64,000 bases of DNA from Streptomyces humi (GCF_001005085.2 NZ_LBMU02000082.1:1-64000); one strand, 5' to 3'. Positions 54,614 to 63,168 are shown, counted from the stretch's first letter. Notes: generated by a model from the sequence alone, not told the origin. Made by a program: numbers and translations.

Positions 54614-55303
54614 ATGAGTACCGGGGTACGCCGCAGACTGGGAGTCGAAGAGCGGCGGCAGCAGTTGATCGGCGTAGCCCTCGAACTGTTCAGCCGCCGC
54701 TCGCCCGACGAGGTCTCCATCGACGAGATAGCCTCGGCCGCGGGTATCTCGCGGCCGCTGGTCTACCACTACTTCCCGGGCAAACTCAGCCTGTACGAGG
54801 CCGCGCTGAAGCGTGCCTCGGAGGATCTCGCGGGCCGCTTCACCGAACCGCACGAGGGTCCGCTCGGCGCCCGGCTGCTGCGTGTGATGCGCCGCTTCTT
54901 CGACTTCGTCGACGAACACGGGCCCGGTTTCGCCGCGTTGATGCGCGGCGGGCCCGCGGTCGGGTCCTCCGCCACCAACGCGCTCATCGACTCCGTGCGG
55001 CAGGCCGCGTACGAGCAGATCCTCTCCCACCTCGGCGTCACCGAGGCCCCGGCCCGCCTCGAACTCGTGGTCCGCTCCTGGATCTCGCTCGCCGAGTCGA
55101 CGGCGCTGATCTGGCTGGACGGCCGGCGCATCCCGCGCGGCGAGCTGGAGGTGCAGCTCGTCCATGACTTCGCGGCGCTGACAGCGGTGAGCGCCGCGTA
55201 CGACGAGGAGATGAGCGCGCTGGTGAAGCGGATGGTGGCGGGAGAGCCGACGGACGGTCCGTTCGCCGACCTGGCCGCCCGGCTCATAGCCCTGGCCGGC
55301 TGA
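54614..55303 (+). CDS. TetR family transcriptional regulator
   Basis: The 229-residue protein has an N-terminal HTH (about 10-60: GVEERRQQLIGVALELFSRR, IDEIASAAGISRPLVYHYFPGK) and a C-terminal helical ligand domain. It follows the reductase gene by 56 bp on the same strand. It most likely autoregulates or controls the two upstream genes, with a lipophilic ligand possible. No operator could be assigned. Confidence 0.9.
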   Translation: MSTGVRRRLGVEERRQQLIGVALELFSRRSPDEVSIDEIASAAGISRPLVYHYFPGKLSLYEAALKRASEDLAGRFTEPHEGPLGARLLRVMRRFFDFVDEHGPGFAALMRGGPAVGSSATNALIDSVRQAAYEQILSHLGVTEAPARLELVVRSWISLAESTALIWLDGRRIPRGELEVQLVHDFAALTAVSAAYDEEMSALVKRMVAGEPTDGPFADLAARLIALAG

Positions 55304-55345
55304 GGGCGCCCACCGGGCTGCCGCCTGTGCCGTCGAGCGGGTGCG

Positions 55346-55485
55346 GCGCCGCGGTGGCCGGCCGCGCAGTTCCCCGCGTCCCTTACGGGGCACTGCCGGA
55401 TCCGCGCCCCGAAGGGGCTCTGGGGATACCCCCGGCCGAAGGCTGGGGGCGGAACTGCGCGAGCGACCACGACGGCGCGACAGCC
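55346..55485. repeat. Inverted pair of dispersed hairpin repeats
   Basis: A forward copy (GGCCGCGCAGTTCCCCGCGT, CCCTTACGGGGC) faces a reverse copy (GGGATACCCCCGGCCGAAGG, CTGGGGGCGGAACTGCGCGA, GCGACCACGACGGCG). The whole 140 bp can fold as a long cruciform in the convergent gap between the TetR gene and the lanthipeptide-side operon. Confidence 0.75.
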
Positions 55486-55522
55486 GGACAACCGGACAGT
55501 CGGACAACCGACGGAAGCGGAC

Positions 55523-55879
55523 CTAGCTCTCGTACTTCCGGTACGAGGGATCCAGGTCCCGCACCTCCGCGGACGCGTGCAGTACGAACCCCTCCGGCTT
55601 CAGGTGCTCCCGCAGCAACTCCAGAGTCGTCTCGGTGAGCTTCGCCTTCGTCTCGTCGGTGCGGCCGGCCAGCAGGCCGAAGGTCACGTGGACGATGACA
55701 TGCGCCCCGTCGGCGTCGTAGCCGTAGGCCGTGTCGCCGGCGGCACGGAACAGGGTCTTGCAGGCCTCCGGCTTGGCGGCGGCGATCTCGACCACGGCGG
55801 TGTGCAGCGCCCGGGCGAAGCCCGCCTTGTCGAACGCGGCGTCCGCCGTGGCGGAGTAGTCGACGGTGATCTGCGGCAT
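55523..55879 (-). CDS. Small tautomerase-like protein (CHMI/DUF1904-type)
   Basis: The 118-residue protein starts MPQITVDYSATADAAFDKAG, with EACKTLFRAAGDTAYG and HVIVHVTFGLLAGRTDETKA later. It resembles 5-carboxymethyl-2-hydroxymuconate delta-isomerases, which use Pro at position 2 as catalytic base after Met removal; Pro2 is present. The substrate is unknown. The ATG has AGGAG upstream. It follows the ABC permease gene by 68 bp on the same strand; a link to the lanthipeptide genes is not evident. Confidence 0.78.
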   Translation of the reverse strand: MPQITVDYSATADAAFDKAGFARALHTAVVEIAAAKPEACKTLFRAAGDTAYGYDADGAHVIVHVTFGLLAGRTDETKAKLTETTLELLREHLKPEGFVLHASAEVRDLDPSYRKYES

Positions 55880-55947
55880 GAGCACTCCTGTTCTACGGCA
55901 ACTGGCGCCCAGCCTAGAGCCCGTCGTGGCGGGCGGGCGCCGGGCCG

Positions 55948-56847
55948 TCACTCGGGGCGGCCGAAGCGGCGGGCGGCCCAGACCAGGGCCAGGGCCCCGC
56001 CGGCCAGCAGGAGGGCGCACTCCAGGAGCAGCGGAGGCTGCCGGCCGGCCCACTCGACGCCCATGGCGGCCGCCTGGTGCGGTACCCGGAGCGCGATGCA
56101 GCGGCGGAGCAGGTCCACCCCGTAGGCGAGCGGGTTGACGACGGTCAGCACGTGGGCCCAGCGCGGCAGGTTCTCCAGCGGGAAGAAGCCGCCGGAGAGG
56201 AACAGCAGCGGCATCATCACCAGGCCGAGCAGCATCTGGAAGATCTCGGGCCGTTCGAGGCTCACCGCCAGCAGCAGGGACAGGGCCGTGATGGTGAAGG
56301 AGGCGAGGAGCAGGGCGGCGAGGAGCAGTACCAGCAGCAGCGGGTCGTAGGGCAAACCGACGGCGCCGCCCAGGCCGAGCAGGACGGCGCCCTGGACCGT
56401 GGAGACGAGGGTGCCGCCGGCGCAGCTGCCGAGCAGGAGGGTGGGCCGGCTCACCGGGACCATCAGGAGTTCGCGCAGGTAACCGCTCTGCCGGTCGGTG
56501 ATCAGGCGGATGCCGACGATGATGGCCGGCGCCTGCACCGTCATGATCAGCATGCCCGGGAAGAGGTAGGCCTGGTAGCCGACGCCCAGTGAGGAGCCGG
56601 GGATCAGGGCGGCCAGACCGCCTCCCAGGACGAAGAGGTAGAGCACCGGCTGGAGCAGCATCAGGGCGGTGTGGACGCGCTGGGCCGACAGGCGCAGCAG
56701 ATCGCGGTGGACCAGGGCGTGGACCGCGCGCAGTTCGTGGCGCGGGGAGATTCCCGGGGCGCGGCCGGGGCCGCCGGCGTCCTCCGGGGTGCCAGGGTCC
56801 TCGGGGGCGCCGGGGGCGTCCGGGGCCGGCGGGGCGGATGCGGTCAT
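55948..56847 (-). CDS. ABC-2 type permease (DrrB-like), candidate lanthipeptide exporter subunit
   Basis: The 299-residue protein has a Pro/Gly/Ala-rich cytosolic N-terminus (about 1-35) and six hydrophobic segments with the ABC-2 signature FPLENLPRWAHVLTVVNPLAYGVDLLRRC. It pairs with the ATPase gene: its start overlaps the ATPase stop (ATGA). By position it corresponds to the VenH permease of the venezuelin cluster (recall, not checked). It should export the processed lanthipeptide or confer self-protection. Confidence 0.87.
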   Translation of the reverse strand: MTASAPPAPDAPGAPEDPGTPEDAGGPGRAPGISPRHELRAVHALVHRDLLRLSAQRVHTALMLLQPVLYLFVLGGGLAALIPGSSLGVGYQAYLFPGMLIMTVQAPAIIVGIRLITDRQSGYLRELLMVPVSRPTLLLGSCAGGTLVSTVQGAVLLGLGGAVGLPYDPLLLVLLLAALLLASFTITALSLLLAVSLERPEIFQMLLGLVMMPLLFLSGGFFPLENLPRWAHVLTVVNPLAYGVDLLRRCIALRVPHQAAAMGVEWAGRQPPLLLECALLLAGGALALVWAARRFGRPE

Positions 56848-57956
56848 GGGGCCTCCTCGGCCGCCGCCGTGGGGCCGCCCGGAACGGGGGCCGCCGGTGT
56901 CCCGTGGGGCGGGGGGACGTGGATGCTGCGGCCGGTGTGGTGGAAGAAGACGTCGTCGAGGGTCGGCGGGGTCGCGGACGCGGCGTGCACCGCGATGCCG
57001 TGGCCCGCCAGCGCCACGCACAGGCGTGGGATCCAGGCACTGCCGTCGGGCACCCGCAGCCGGACGCCTTCGGTGTCCAGGGTGACGGTGACGCCCGCAG
57101 GCATGGCCTGGGCCACGACCTGTCGTGCCGCCGGGTCGTCGCCGGTGCGCAGCACCACCCGGTCGTCCCCGATGGCGGCCTTCAGCGCGCGGGCCGTGCC
57201 CTCGGCCACGAGCCGGCCGTGGTCGATGATGCCGAGGCGGTCGCAGTGCTCCGCCTCCTCCAGGTAGTGGGTGGTGACGAAGAGCGTGCAGCCGTGCCGG
57301 TCGCGCAGTGCCCGCAGGTGTTCCCAGACCTGGGCCCGGGCGTGCGGGTCGAGGCCGGTGGTCGGCTCGTCGAGGAACAGCACCCGGGGCGCGTGCAGCA
57401 GACCGCGGGCGAGTTCCAGCCGGCGTCGCATGCCGCCGGACAGGGTGCGCACCGGGGAACGGCGCCGGTCGGCGAGACCGACCGTCTCCAGGGTCTCGGT
57501 GACGCGCAGCCGGGCTCGGCGGCGGCGCAGTCCGTAGAGGCGGGCGTGGATGTACAGGTTCTGTTCGGCCGTCAGGTCCGGGTCCAGGGCGCTGTGCTGG
57601 AACAGCATCCCGACCGCTCCGCGGACCAGGTCCGGCCGGCTGCGCACGTCGGCGCCCGCCACCGTGGCCTGTCCTGCGGTGGGGCGGGCCAGGGCGCACA
57701 GCAGGGCCAGGGTGGTGGACTTCCCCGCGCCGTTGGGGCCGAGGAAGGCGAAGGTCTCACCCTCGAACACGTCCAGGTCGAGGCCGCGGACGGCGTGGGT
57801 GGTGGTTCCGTCCGGGCCCGGGTAGCTCTTGACCAGGCCGCGGATGCTGATGGCGGGCTTCGGCCGCGCGGCGGGCCGCGTGACGTCCGGGCCGGTACGG
57901 GCCACGGTCAGGGAGGTCGGTCGGGTGGGGGCGTCGTCACCGGCATGTGGCTGCAT
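56844..57956 (-). CDS. ABC transporter ATP-binding protein (DrrA-like), candidate lanthipeptide exporter
   Basis: The 370-residue ATPase has Walker A GPNGAGKST, Q-loop LFQHSALDP, signature LSGGMRRRLELARGL, Walker B RVLFLDEPTTGLDP and H-loop FVTTHYLEEA. It resembles daunorubicin-resistance ATPases with the C-terminal DUF4162-type extension. ATG 57956 has GAGGA 10 bases upstream. It is the third gene of the minus-strand set lanL-lanA-ATPase-permease, 107 bp after the precursor gene; VenT is the expected counterpart. Confidence 0.9.
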   Translation of the reverse strand: MQPHAGDDAPTRPTSLTVARTGPDVTRPAARPKPAISIRGLVKSYPGPDGTTTHAVRGLDLDVFEGETFAFLGPNGAGKSTTLALLCALARPTAGQATVAGADVRSRPDLVRGAVGMLFQHSALDPDLTAEQNLYIHARLYGLRRRRARLRVTETLETVGLADRRRSPVRTLSGGMRRRLELARGLLHAPRVLFLDEPTTGLDPHARAQVWEHLRALRDRHGCTLFVTTHYLEEAEHCDRLGIIDHGRLVAEGTARALKAAIGDDRVVLRTGDDPAARQVVAQAMPAGVTVTLDTEGVRLRVPDGSAWIPRLCVALAGHGIAVHAASATPPTLDDVFFHHTGRSIHVPPPHGTPAAPVPGGPTAAAEEAP

Positions 57957-58063
57957 GGTCGGGTCCTCGTCCACGGGGGTGTCTCGCGCGGTCCTGCCGG
58001 CCGTGGCGGCGTCGGCTCCGGCCGGTGGCCGCCCGGGGGCGGTCACCGGCCGGAGTATCTCGG

Positions 58064-58219
58064 CTAGGCGCAGCTGACGCCCACACAGACGGTGTTGAGC
58101 AGCGTCAGGAGGCCGACGCACGCGCACGTACCGGAGAACGACGCTCCGTCGAAGTCCACCGGGTCGGTCTCCGGAAGGGCGTGCAGTTCGGCCAGCAGCT
58201 CGAGGGCCTGGTTCTCCAT
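58064..58219 (-). CDS. Class IV lanthipeptide precursor (venezuelin-like)
   Basis: The 51-residue peptide has a leader of about 25 residues rich in Leu and Glu (ALELLAELHALPETDP) and a core of about 25. The core has six Ser/Thr (Ser27, Ser29, Thr31, Thr39, Thr43, Ser49) and four Cys (Cys32, Cys34, Cys45, Cys50), including TCACVGLLTLLNTVC. It closely resembles the venezuelin precursor VenA as I remember it, with changes such as Ala33 for Glu and Val for Ile near the end. AAGGAGAATGTC precedes the ATG. LanL lies 47 bp upstream on the same strand, and the ABC genes follow. Confidence 0.92.
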   Translation of the reverse strand: MENQALELLAELHALPETDPVDFDGASFSGTCACVGLLTLLNTVCVGVSCA

Positions 58220-58266
58220 GACATTCTCCTTCTCTTGTGCGGTGGCGGCAGGAGGGTTCCTGTCGC

Positions 58267-61131
58267 TCAGCCCGGCAGCTGGACGGTCCAGTGCCGGGGG
58301 TCGGTGTGGCGGGTCCTCAGGAGGAACGCCAGGATTCCCGCGGACCCGTCGCTCCAGCTCGTCGAGACGTCCCCGTACTCGTTGGGGAAGACGACGTGGC
58401 CGGCGCGGTGGGCGCGTTCGCGGACGATGAGGCGGGCCAGGTCCTCGGCCATCGCTCGGTAGGCGGGGTCCCCGGTGGCGTCGGCCATGTCGAGGAGGAA
58501 GTCGCCGTTGCCCGCCAGCCCGTGGCACTGGGCGAGGGCGGCCCGGGAGGCGCGCTCCACGACGGCGTGCGCGGCGCCGCGGGCGAGGTCGCCGAATCGT
58601 TCGTCCCCGGTCCGCTGCCAGAGACGGACCAGGAAGGAGCCGATGCCCGCCGAACCGTGGCACCAGTACGGGGCCGTGGGCGGATCGGTGACCTGGGCCG
58701 GCCACTGGGCGGCCCGGCCGACCAGCACGGCGTTGGCCACCAGGTGCTCTCCCGCCGCCACCGCCAGCTCCAGGTGTTCCACCCGGTGGGAGACGGCCGC
58801 CGCGGTGAGGAGGAAGGCGCCGATACCGGCGGTGCCGTGCGCGAAGCCGAGATAGCGTTTGCCGGCCTCTTCGGAGACTGCTTCCGCGGGGACGGGCCAG
58901 CTCACGCCGGACGGTTCGGGCCGCGCGGCGGCGGCCAGCCGGTCGGCCGCGTCGACGACCGGCTCGGCCAGGCGCGGGTCGCCGCTGCGCTGCCACAGGT
59001 GGGCGGCGGCGAGTCCGCTGCCCGCGCAGCCGTGGGTGATGTCGTGGCTGGGCGTCGGCTCCAGCGGGGCCAGCGCCAGGGCCAGGGCGTGGTCCGTGAG
59101 CGTGCGGTCGTCGAGGGCACGTCCGGCGTCGTACAGCGCCCAGGCGATCCCGCGGCCGCCGAAGTGCAGGCCCGGACGGATGGAGCGGGTGTCGGTGCGG
59201 GCGACGATCCAGTGGCCCGCGGTGCGGATCAGGTCCGGCAGGCGCGGGTCGCCGGTGAGTTCGAAGTACCGGGTCAGGACCGCCAGTACGCCTGCCGCGC
59301 CCTGCTGCACGGTGCAGGGGTCGGTCTCCCCGGCCAGGGTGGACACGGGCCACAGCCGCCGGCCGTCGGCGGGGGTGATCGTGTCGACGAGGTGGTTCAC
59401 CATCCCGGTGACCGCGTCCGGTACCGCCGTGCCGGGTCCGGCTGCGGGGCACGGCTGTCCGACGGCGGGGCGCGGCTGTCCGGCGGCGGTCCGCGGGGGT
59501 CCGACGGCGGGGCGCGGTTGTTCGTCGGCGGTCCGCGGGGGTCCGACGGCGGGGCGCGGTTGTTCGTCGGCGGTCCGCGGGGGTCCGGCTGCGGGGCGCG
59601 GCGGTCCGGCGGCGGGGCGCGGCGGTCCGGCTGCGGGGCGCGGCTGTTCGGCTGCGGGGCGCGGCTGCTTCGCCGGGTCCGCCTCGCGCAGCGCCGCACG
59701 TGCCCTGGCGGGGTCCCAGCGTTCGCCGGGAGCGTCCTTCATCAGCCCGAGGATCGTCTCCGGCACCCCGTCCGGCAGATGCAACGTTTCGTCACAGGCG
59801 GCCAGCCACTCGGCGAACCGTTCCTCCGCGGGCCGGCCGGCCGGTTCCTCGGGCAGCAGGTTCGGCACCTTCCCGGCGAGCACGAAGCACACGGTGGCAC
59901 CGAGGCTGTAGTAGTCGGCGGTCGGGGAGACCGGGGCGTCCGTCAGGCGCTCGGGGGCGCTGAAGCCCGGGGTCCCCACCCGGGTCGGGAGCGGGACGTC
60001 GTCCGCCAGGACGGCGAGTTCCAGGTCGATGAGGCGCAGTCGGCCGTCGGGGCGGACCATGACGTTGCCGGGGGTGAAGTCCCGCAGCACGCAGCCGCGG
60101 GCGTGGGCCGCCGCGACCAGTTCCACCAGGCGGCCGGCCTGGGCGAGCGCCTCCGCCCGGTAGCGTTCGCTCCCGACGTCACGGAAGCGTTCGGCGACCC
60201 AGGTGCGCAGGGGCACACCGGGCACCTCCTCCTGGGCCAGGAACAGGTGCCCGCCCGTCTCGAACATCGCGAGCGGTTCCGGTGCCAGTCCCGTGCCCTG
60301 GAGCTTCTCCAGCGTCCTGGCCTCGGCCCGCAGCCAGTCGCGGACGTCGGAGCCGGACGCGTCGGCCTCGACGTGCGGCCGGGCCTCCTTGATCACCACG
60401 GGGGCGCCCGTGGTGACGTCGGTGCCCCGGTAGACACCGCCCTTGTTGGTGTGCCGGATCGCCTCCCGTACCGAGAACCGGCCGCCGAGCAGTACCGGAC
60501 GGTTCGCCGCCTTCTTCGGCCGCGGGGGCAGCGGTACCGAGGCGGGAAAGGGGCTGACCGCCCAGGCGGGCGGGGAGTACTGCCCGGTGCGCTTGTCCTC
60601 CACGGGATTTCCGTCGGGGTCCTCGATGAACCACACCAGCAGACCCTGGTCCGACAGTCGCCGGCGGCCGACGAAGGCGCCGTAGCGGTAGTGCACCAGA
60701 CTGTGCGGGGCATAGGGCTGGTCGGACAGGATCCGGGGGCCGGCCAGGCCCGCCGTGGCTTTGTGCAGCTCCAGCGCCAGCCGGGCCGCGGCCTCGTCGG
60801 AGGATGGGTACACGGTGATGAACTTGCCCGAGTTTCCGCGCGGTGTGGCGCGGGAATTGAGCGCGCTCACCTGTTCGAGAGAGCGGACGAACTTGAATCC
60901 CGACTCCTCGTGGAGGAGGACTTCCAGGGCTTTCTCGAGCACTTCGGGAGCGGAAGCCGCCGTCGCGGAGACGTGCAATTTCCAGCCCTGCCTGAGTCGC
61001 ATACCGGACTGGTGTGCAAGGCGGCACCACATCTCGTCCGCGTCGGTCGTCCAACGCGCGCCGGCACCTGAGGTCCGTAACGCGCGGCGAAGCAGATTTT
61101 CGAGGTCGACTTCGGTTGCGTGGCTCGTCAT
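58267..61131 (-). CDS. lanL: Class IV lanthipeptide synthetase LanL (lyase, kinase, cyclase)
   Basis: 954 residues. N-terminal phospho-Ser/Thr lyase region (1-210, WKLHVSATAAS, GKFITVYPSSDEAA). The Ser/Thr kinase domain (about 215-480) has Lys248 in VVIKEA, RD at 350-351 in VLRDFTPGN and Asp369 in LIDLEL. A Pro-rich repeat linker follows (about 487-567), then a LanC-like cyclase (570-954) with Gly-rich barrel motifs. Zinc ligands are Cys824 (YWCHGSAG), Cys869 and His870 (QCHGLAG). The Cys-Cys-His site separates class IV from class III. It phosphorylates, eliminates and cyclises the precursor into lanthionine rings. The ATG at 61131 is preceded by GAGAGGG. Confidence 0.94.
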   Translation of the reverse strand: MTSHATEVDLENLLRRALRTSGAGARWTTDADEMWCRLAHQSGMRLRQGWKLHVSATAASAPEVLEKALEVLLHEESGFKFVRSLEQVSALNSRATPRGNSGKFITVYPSSDEAAARLALELHKATAGLAGPRILSDQPYAPHSLVHYRYGAFVGRRRLSDQGLLVWFIEDPDGNPVEDKRTGQYSPPAWAVSPFPASVPLPPRPKKAANRPVLLGGRFSVREAIRHTNKGGVYRGTDVTTGAPVVIKEARPHVEADASGSDVRDWLRAEARTLEKLQGTGLAPEPLAMFETGGHLFLAQEEVPGVPLRTWVAERFRDVGSERYRAEALAQAGRLVELVAAAHARGCVLRDFTPGNVMVRPDGRLRLIDLELAVLADDVPLPTRVGTPGFSAPERLTDAPVSPTADYYSLGATVCFVLAGKVPNLLPEEPAGRPAEERFAEWLAACDETLHLPDGVPETILGLMKDAPGERWDPARARAALREADPAKQPRPAAEQPRPAAGPPRPAAGPPRPAAGPPRTADEQPRPAVGPPRTADEQPRPAVGPPRTAAGQPRPAVGQPCPAAGPGTAVPDAVTGMVNHLVDTITPADGRRLWPVSTLAGETDPCTVQQGAAGVLAVLTRYFELTGDPRLPDLIRTAGHWIVARTDTRSIRPGLHFGGRGIAWALYDAGRALDDRTLTDHALALALAPLEPTPSHDITHGCAGSGLAAAHLWQRSGDPRLAEPVVDAADRLAAAARPEPSGVSWPVPAEAVSEEAGKRYLGFAHGTAGIGAFLLTAAAVSHRVEHLELAVAAGEHLVANAVLVGRAAQWPAQVTDPPTAPYWCHGSAGIGSFLVRLWQRTGDERFGDLARGAAHAVVERASRAALAQCHGLAGNGDFLLDMADATGDPAYRAMAEDLARLIVRERAHRAGHVVFPNEYGDVSTSWSDGSAGILAFLLRTRHTDPRHWTVQLPG
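59440..59670. repeat. In-frame tandem repeat in the LanL linker
   Basis: Two overlapping periodicities occur. A 42-bp unit starts at 59485, 59527 and 59569 (14-residue unit AVGPPRTADEQPRP). A 24-bp unit follows up to about 59665 (PRPAAGPP). All differences keep the reading frame. Confidence 0.88.
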
Positions 61132-61500
61132 GCGTGTCCCTCTCAACGGCGAGAACCGCTGGTTGGAATAGCCTTCGGTGAGAAGAAACGTACAACACGC
61201 TTCGACCTGACGTCACTTACTTCGGTGAGCGCACGGTGTTGTATCGGCAATACTCGGCGCAGTCCGGCGCAAATGGAGGCGTATGAACAAATTACAGTGT
61301 GCACCAATTAACCGCGAATCAAATCCCGGTGAAAGGGATGGATTCAGGAGGCCTCAGGCGGCTCGTGGGCCCCAGCTTTACCAGCGGATCTTATGCGCAG
61401 GACGGAAAAGGAACCCCACGGCGAAGGCTATCGGCACGGAATGCTTCGTGCCACTTTCCGGTCGCCTTTCGATTCCGCTCGGTTGCGCACGATTCCGACC
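61132..61500. other. Lower-GC upstream region of the lanthipeptide operon
   Basis: These 369 bp have clearly more A/T than the rest of the window and no convincing gene. One short frame (plus strand, ATG 61283, GGAGG upstream, 78 residues) lacks family or coding character. The promoter for lanL should lie at the left side, toward 61140-61300. Confidence 0.5.
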
Positions 61501-63144
61501 TCAATTTCGTCGGCTTTGAAATCCGTTGGACCGGCGCAGCGCCAGCAGGGCGACGTCGTCCTCGCGGTCACGGCCGAAGCAGGCGAGGAGGGTGTCGCAC
61601 AGGGCGTCCAGACCGGGCAGCGCGCCGACGGCGGCGGCACGGAGCTGCTCCATGGAGACCGCGATGTCGACGCCACGGGTCTCGATCAGCCCGTCGGTGA
61701 CCATGAGGAGCCGGTCGGAGGGGGCCAGCACCAGCTCGGTGGGCGGCGGGTGCGGCAGGCCCACCCCGAGCAGCGGGCCGGCCGCCTTGACGTACTCGGC
61801 GCCGCCGTCGTCGCCGAGTATCAGCGGCGGGATGTGGCCCGCGTTGGCGATCCGGGTGCGCCCGCTCGCCGGATCGATCAGAGCCAGGCAGAGGGTGGCC
61901 GTGACCTCGGCGTGGTAGTGCTGGAGCAGCTGGTCCAGCCGCTCGGCGAGCACGGCCGGGTCGTTCTCCGCGAGACAGTACGCGCGCAGCGCGTGCCGCA
62001 GCTCGACCATGACGGTCGCCGCTTCCAGCGAGTGCCCCACCACGTCCCCGACCGCGGTGAGCACCTGGTCGCCGACCCGCAGCGCGGAGTAGAAGTCGCC
62101 GCCGATCTCCGTCTCCTGGGAGGCGGGCTCGTACCGCACCGCTATGTCGACGCCCGGCAGTTCGGGCAGCTGGTGCGGGCGGGGCAGGAAGCTGTGCTGG
62201 AGGGTGAGCGCGACATGGCGTTCCACCTGGTACTTGAGCAGCGGCTCGGCGGCCAGCGCGGTGGCCTGGGCGAGCTGGGCGAGCAGCGCCTCGTTCTCGG
62301 GGCTGATCCGGCGCTGTCCGCGGGTGGGCGTGGCCAGGCACACCGGCACCTTGCCGTCCTGGGTGAGGACCAGCGTCAGCCGGGCGTCGTGCTGCACCCC
62401 GGGCCGGAAGAACCCGGCGGGCCACAGCGGGGCCGGCACGGTGGTGATCTGCACCCCGGACTGGCCCCGGGTGAGCCGCCTCAGCAGCCCGGCCACGTCC
62501 CGGTGGGCTCCCTCGTCCGGCAGCGCGAGGGAGCTGCGCTCCCGGTACAGGCCGCGGTACAGCTCGTCGTTCTGGTCGAGGACGAAGACGGCGGCGGGGC
62601 AGCCGAGGAGCCGGGCGGCGCCGTCCGCGGCGGCGTCGGTCAGCTCCTGCGGCGAGCGCGCCGACTGGATGGTGACGATCGACTCCGACAGCAGCCGCAG
62701 CCGTCGTACCAGTGCCTGGTCGTCGGCGCGCAGCCGGGCGGCGCGCACCGCGGCCCGGACCGCCGCCTCGATGTCCGCCGGTTCGGCGGGCACCGTCAGA
62801 TACGCCTCGGCACCCATGTCCAGCCCCGCGCAGCGGTCCGCCGGGGCCGCGGGGAGGGCGGAGAAGTGCACGACGGGCAGCCCGGCCATGTGCGGCCGGT
62901 CCTTGAGCCGGCGGCACAGTTCGAAGCCGCTCATGTCCGGCAGGCGCACGTCGATGAGGGCCACGTCGGGCAGGGCGCCCTTGCGCAGCCGGACGTCGAG
63001 CTCGCCGAGCGCCTCCTGCCCGCTGGCGACCGCGACGACCTCGTGACCGGCCCGGCGCAGCACGGTGCCGATGGCGTACCGGCTCGCGGGCTCGTCGTCC
63101 ACGACCAGCACGGTCGTGTCTGTCAGCTTGCCGTTGACGTCCAT
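61501..63144 (-). CDS. Receiver-GAF-PP2C (SpoIIE/RsbU-type) phosphatase
   Basis: 547 residues. Receiver domain (about 8-130) with Asp16-Asp17 and phosphoacceptor Asp65 (VALIDVRLPD). GAF-like domain (about 150-290). C-terminal SpoIIE-type PP2C phosphatase (about 325-540) with EIGGDFYSAL, VGDVVGHSLEA, NAGHIPPLIL and TDGLIE motifs. Such RsbU-like proteins dephosphorylate anti-anti-sigma factors in response to signals, so a sigma-factor pathway is expected. No anti-sigma partner is in the window. It is transcribed in the same direction as lanL, with a gap of about 370 bp. Confidence 0.92.
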   Translation of the reverse strand: MDVNGKLTDTTVLVVDDEPASRYAIGTVLRRAGHEVVAVASGQEALGELDVRLRKGALPDVALIDVRLPDMSGFELCRRLKDRPHMAGLPVVHFSALPAAPADRCAGLDMGAEAYLTVPAEPADIEAAVRAAVRAARLRADDQALVRRLRLLSESIVTIQSARSPQELTDAAADGAARLLGCPAAVFVLDQNDELYRGLYRERSSLALPDEGAHRDVAGLLRRLTRGQSGVQITTVPAPLWPAGFFRPGVQHDARLTLVLTQDGKVPVCLATPTRGQRRISPENEALLAQLAQATALAAEPLLKYQVERHVALTLQHSFLPRPHQLPELPGVDIAVRYEPASQETEIGGDFYSALRVGDQVLTAVGDVVGHSLEAATVMVELRHALRAYCLAENDPAVLAERLDQLLQHYHAEVTATLCLALIDPASGRTRIANAGHIPPLILGDDGGAEYVKAAGPLLGVGLPHPPPTELVLAPSDRLLMVTDGLIETRGVDIAVSMEQLRAAAVGALPGLDALCDTLLACFGRDREDDVALLALRRSNGFQSRRN

Positions 63145-63168
63145 ACTCCCAGCCCCTGGACAAAAACC

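Noticed and set aside
58267..61131. Class III (SapB/RamC-like) lanthipeptide synthetase
   Set aside because: The cyclase domain has all three zinc ligands (Cys824, Cys869, His870), which class III enzymes lack, and the precursor has no SapB-like core.
61283..61519. A 78-residue plus-strand gene with GGAGG upstream
   Set aside because: Composition lacks the strong third-position GC of real genes here, the product shows no family signal, and it lies in the probable lanL promoter region.
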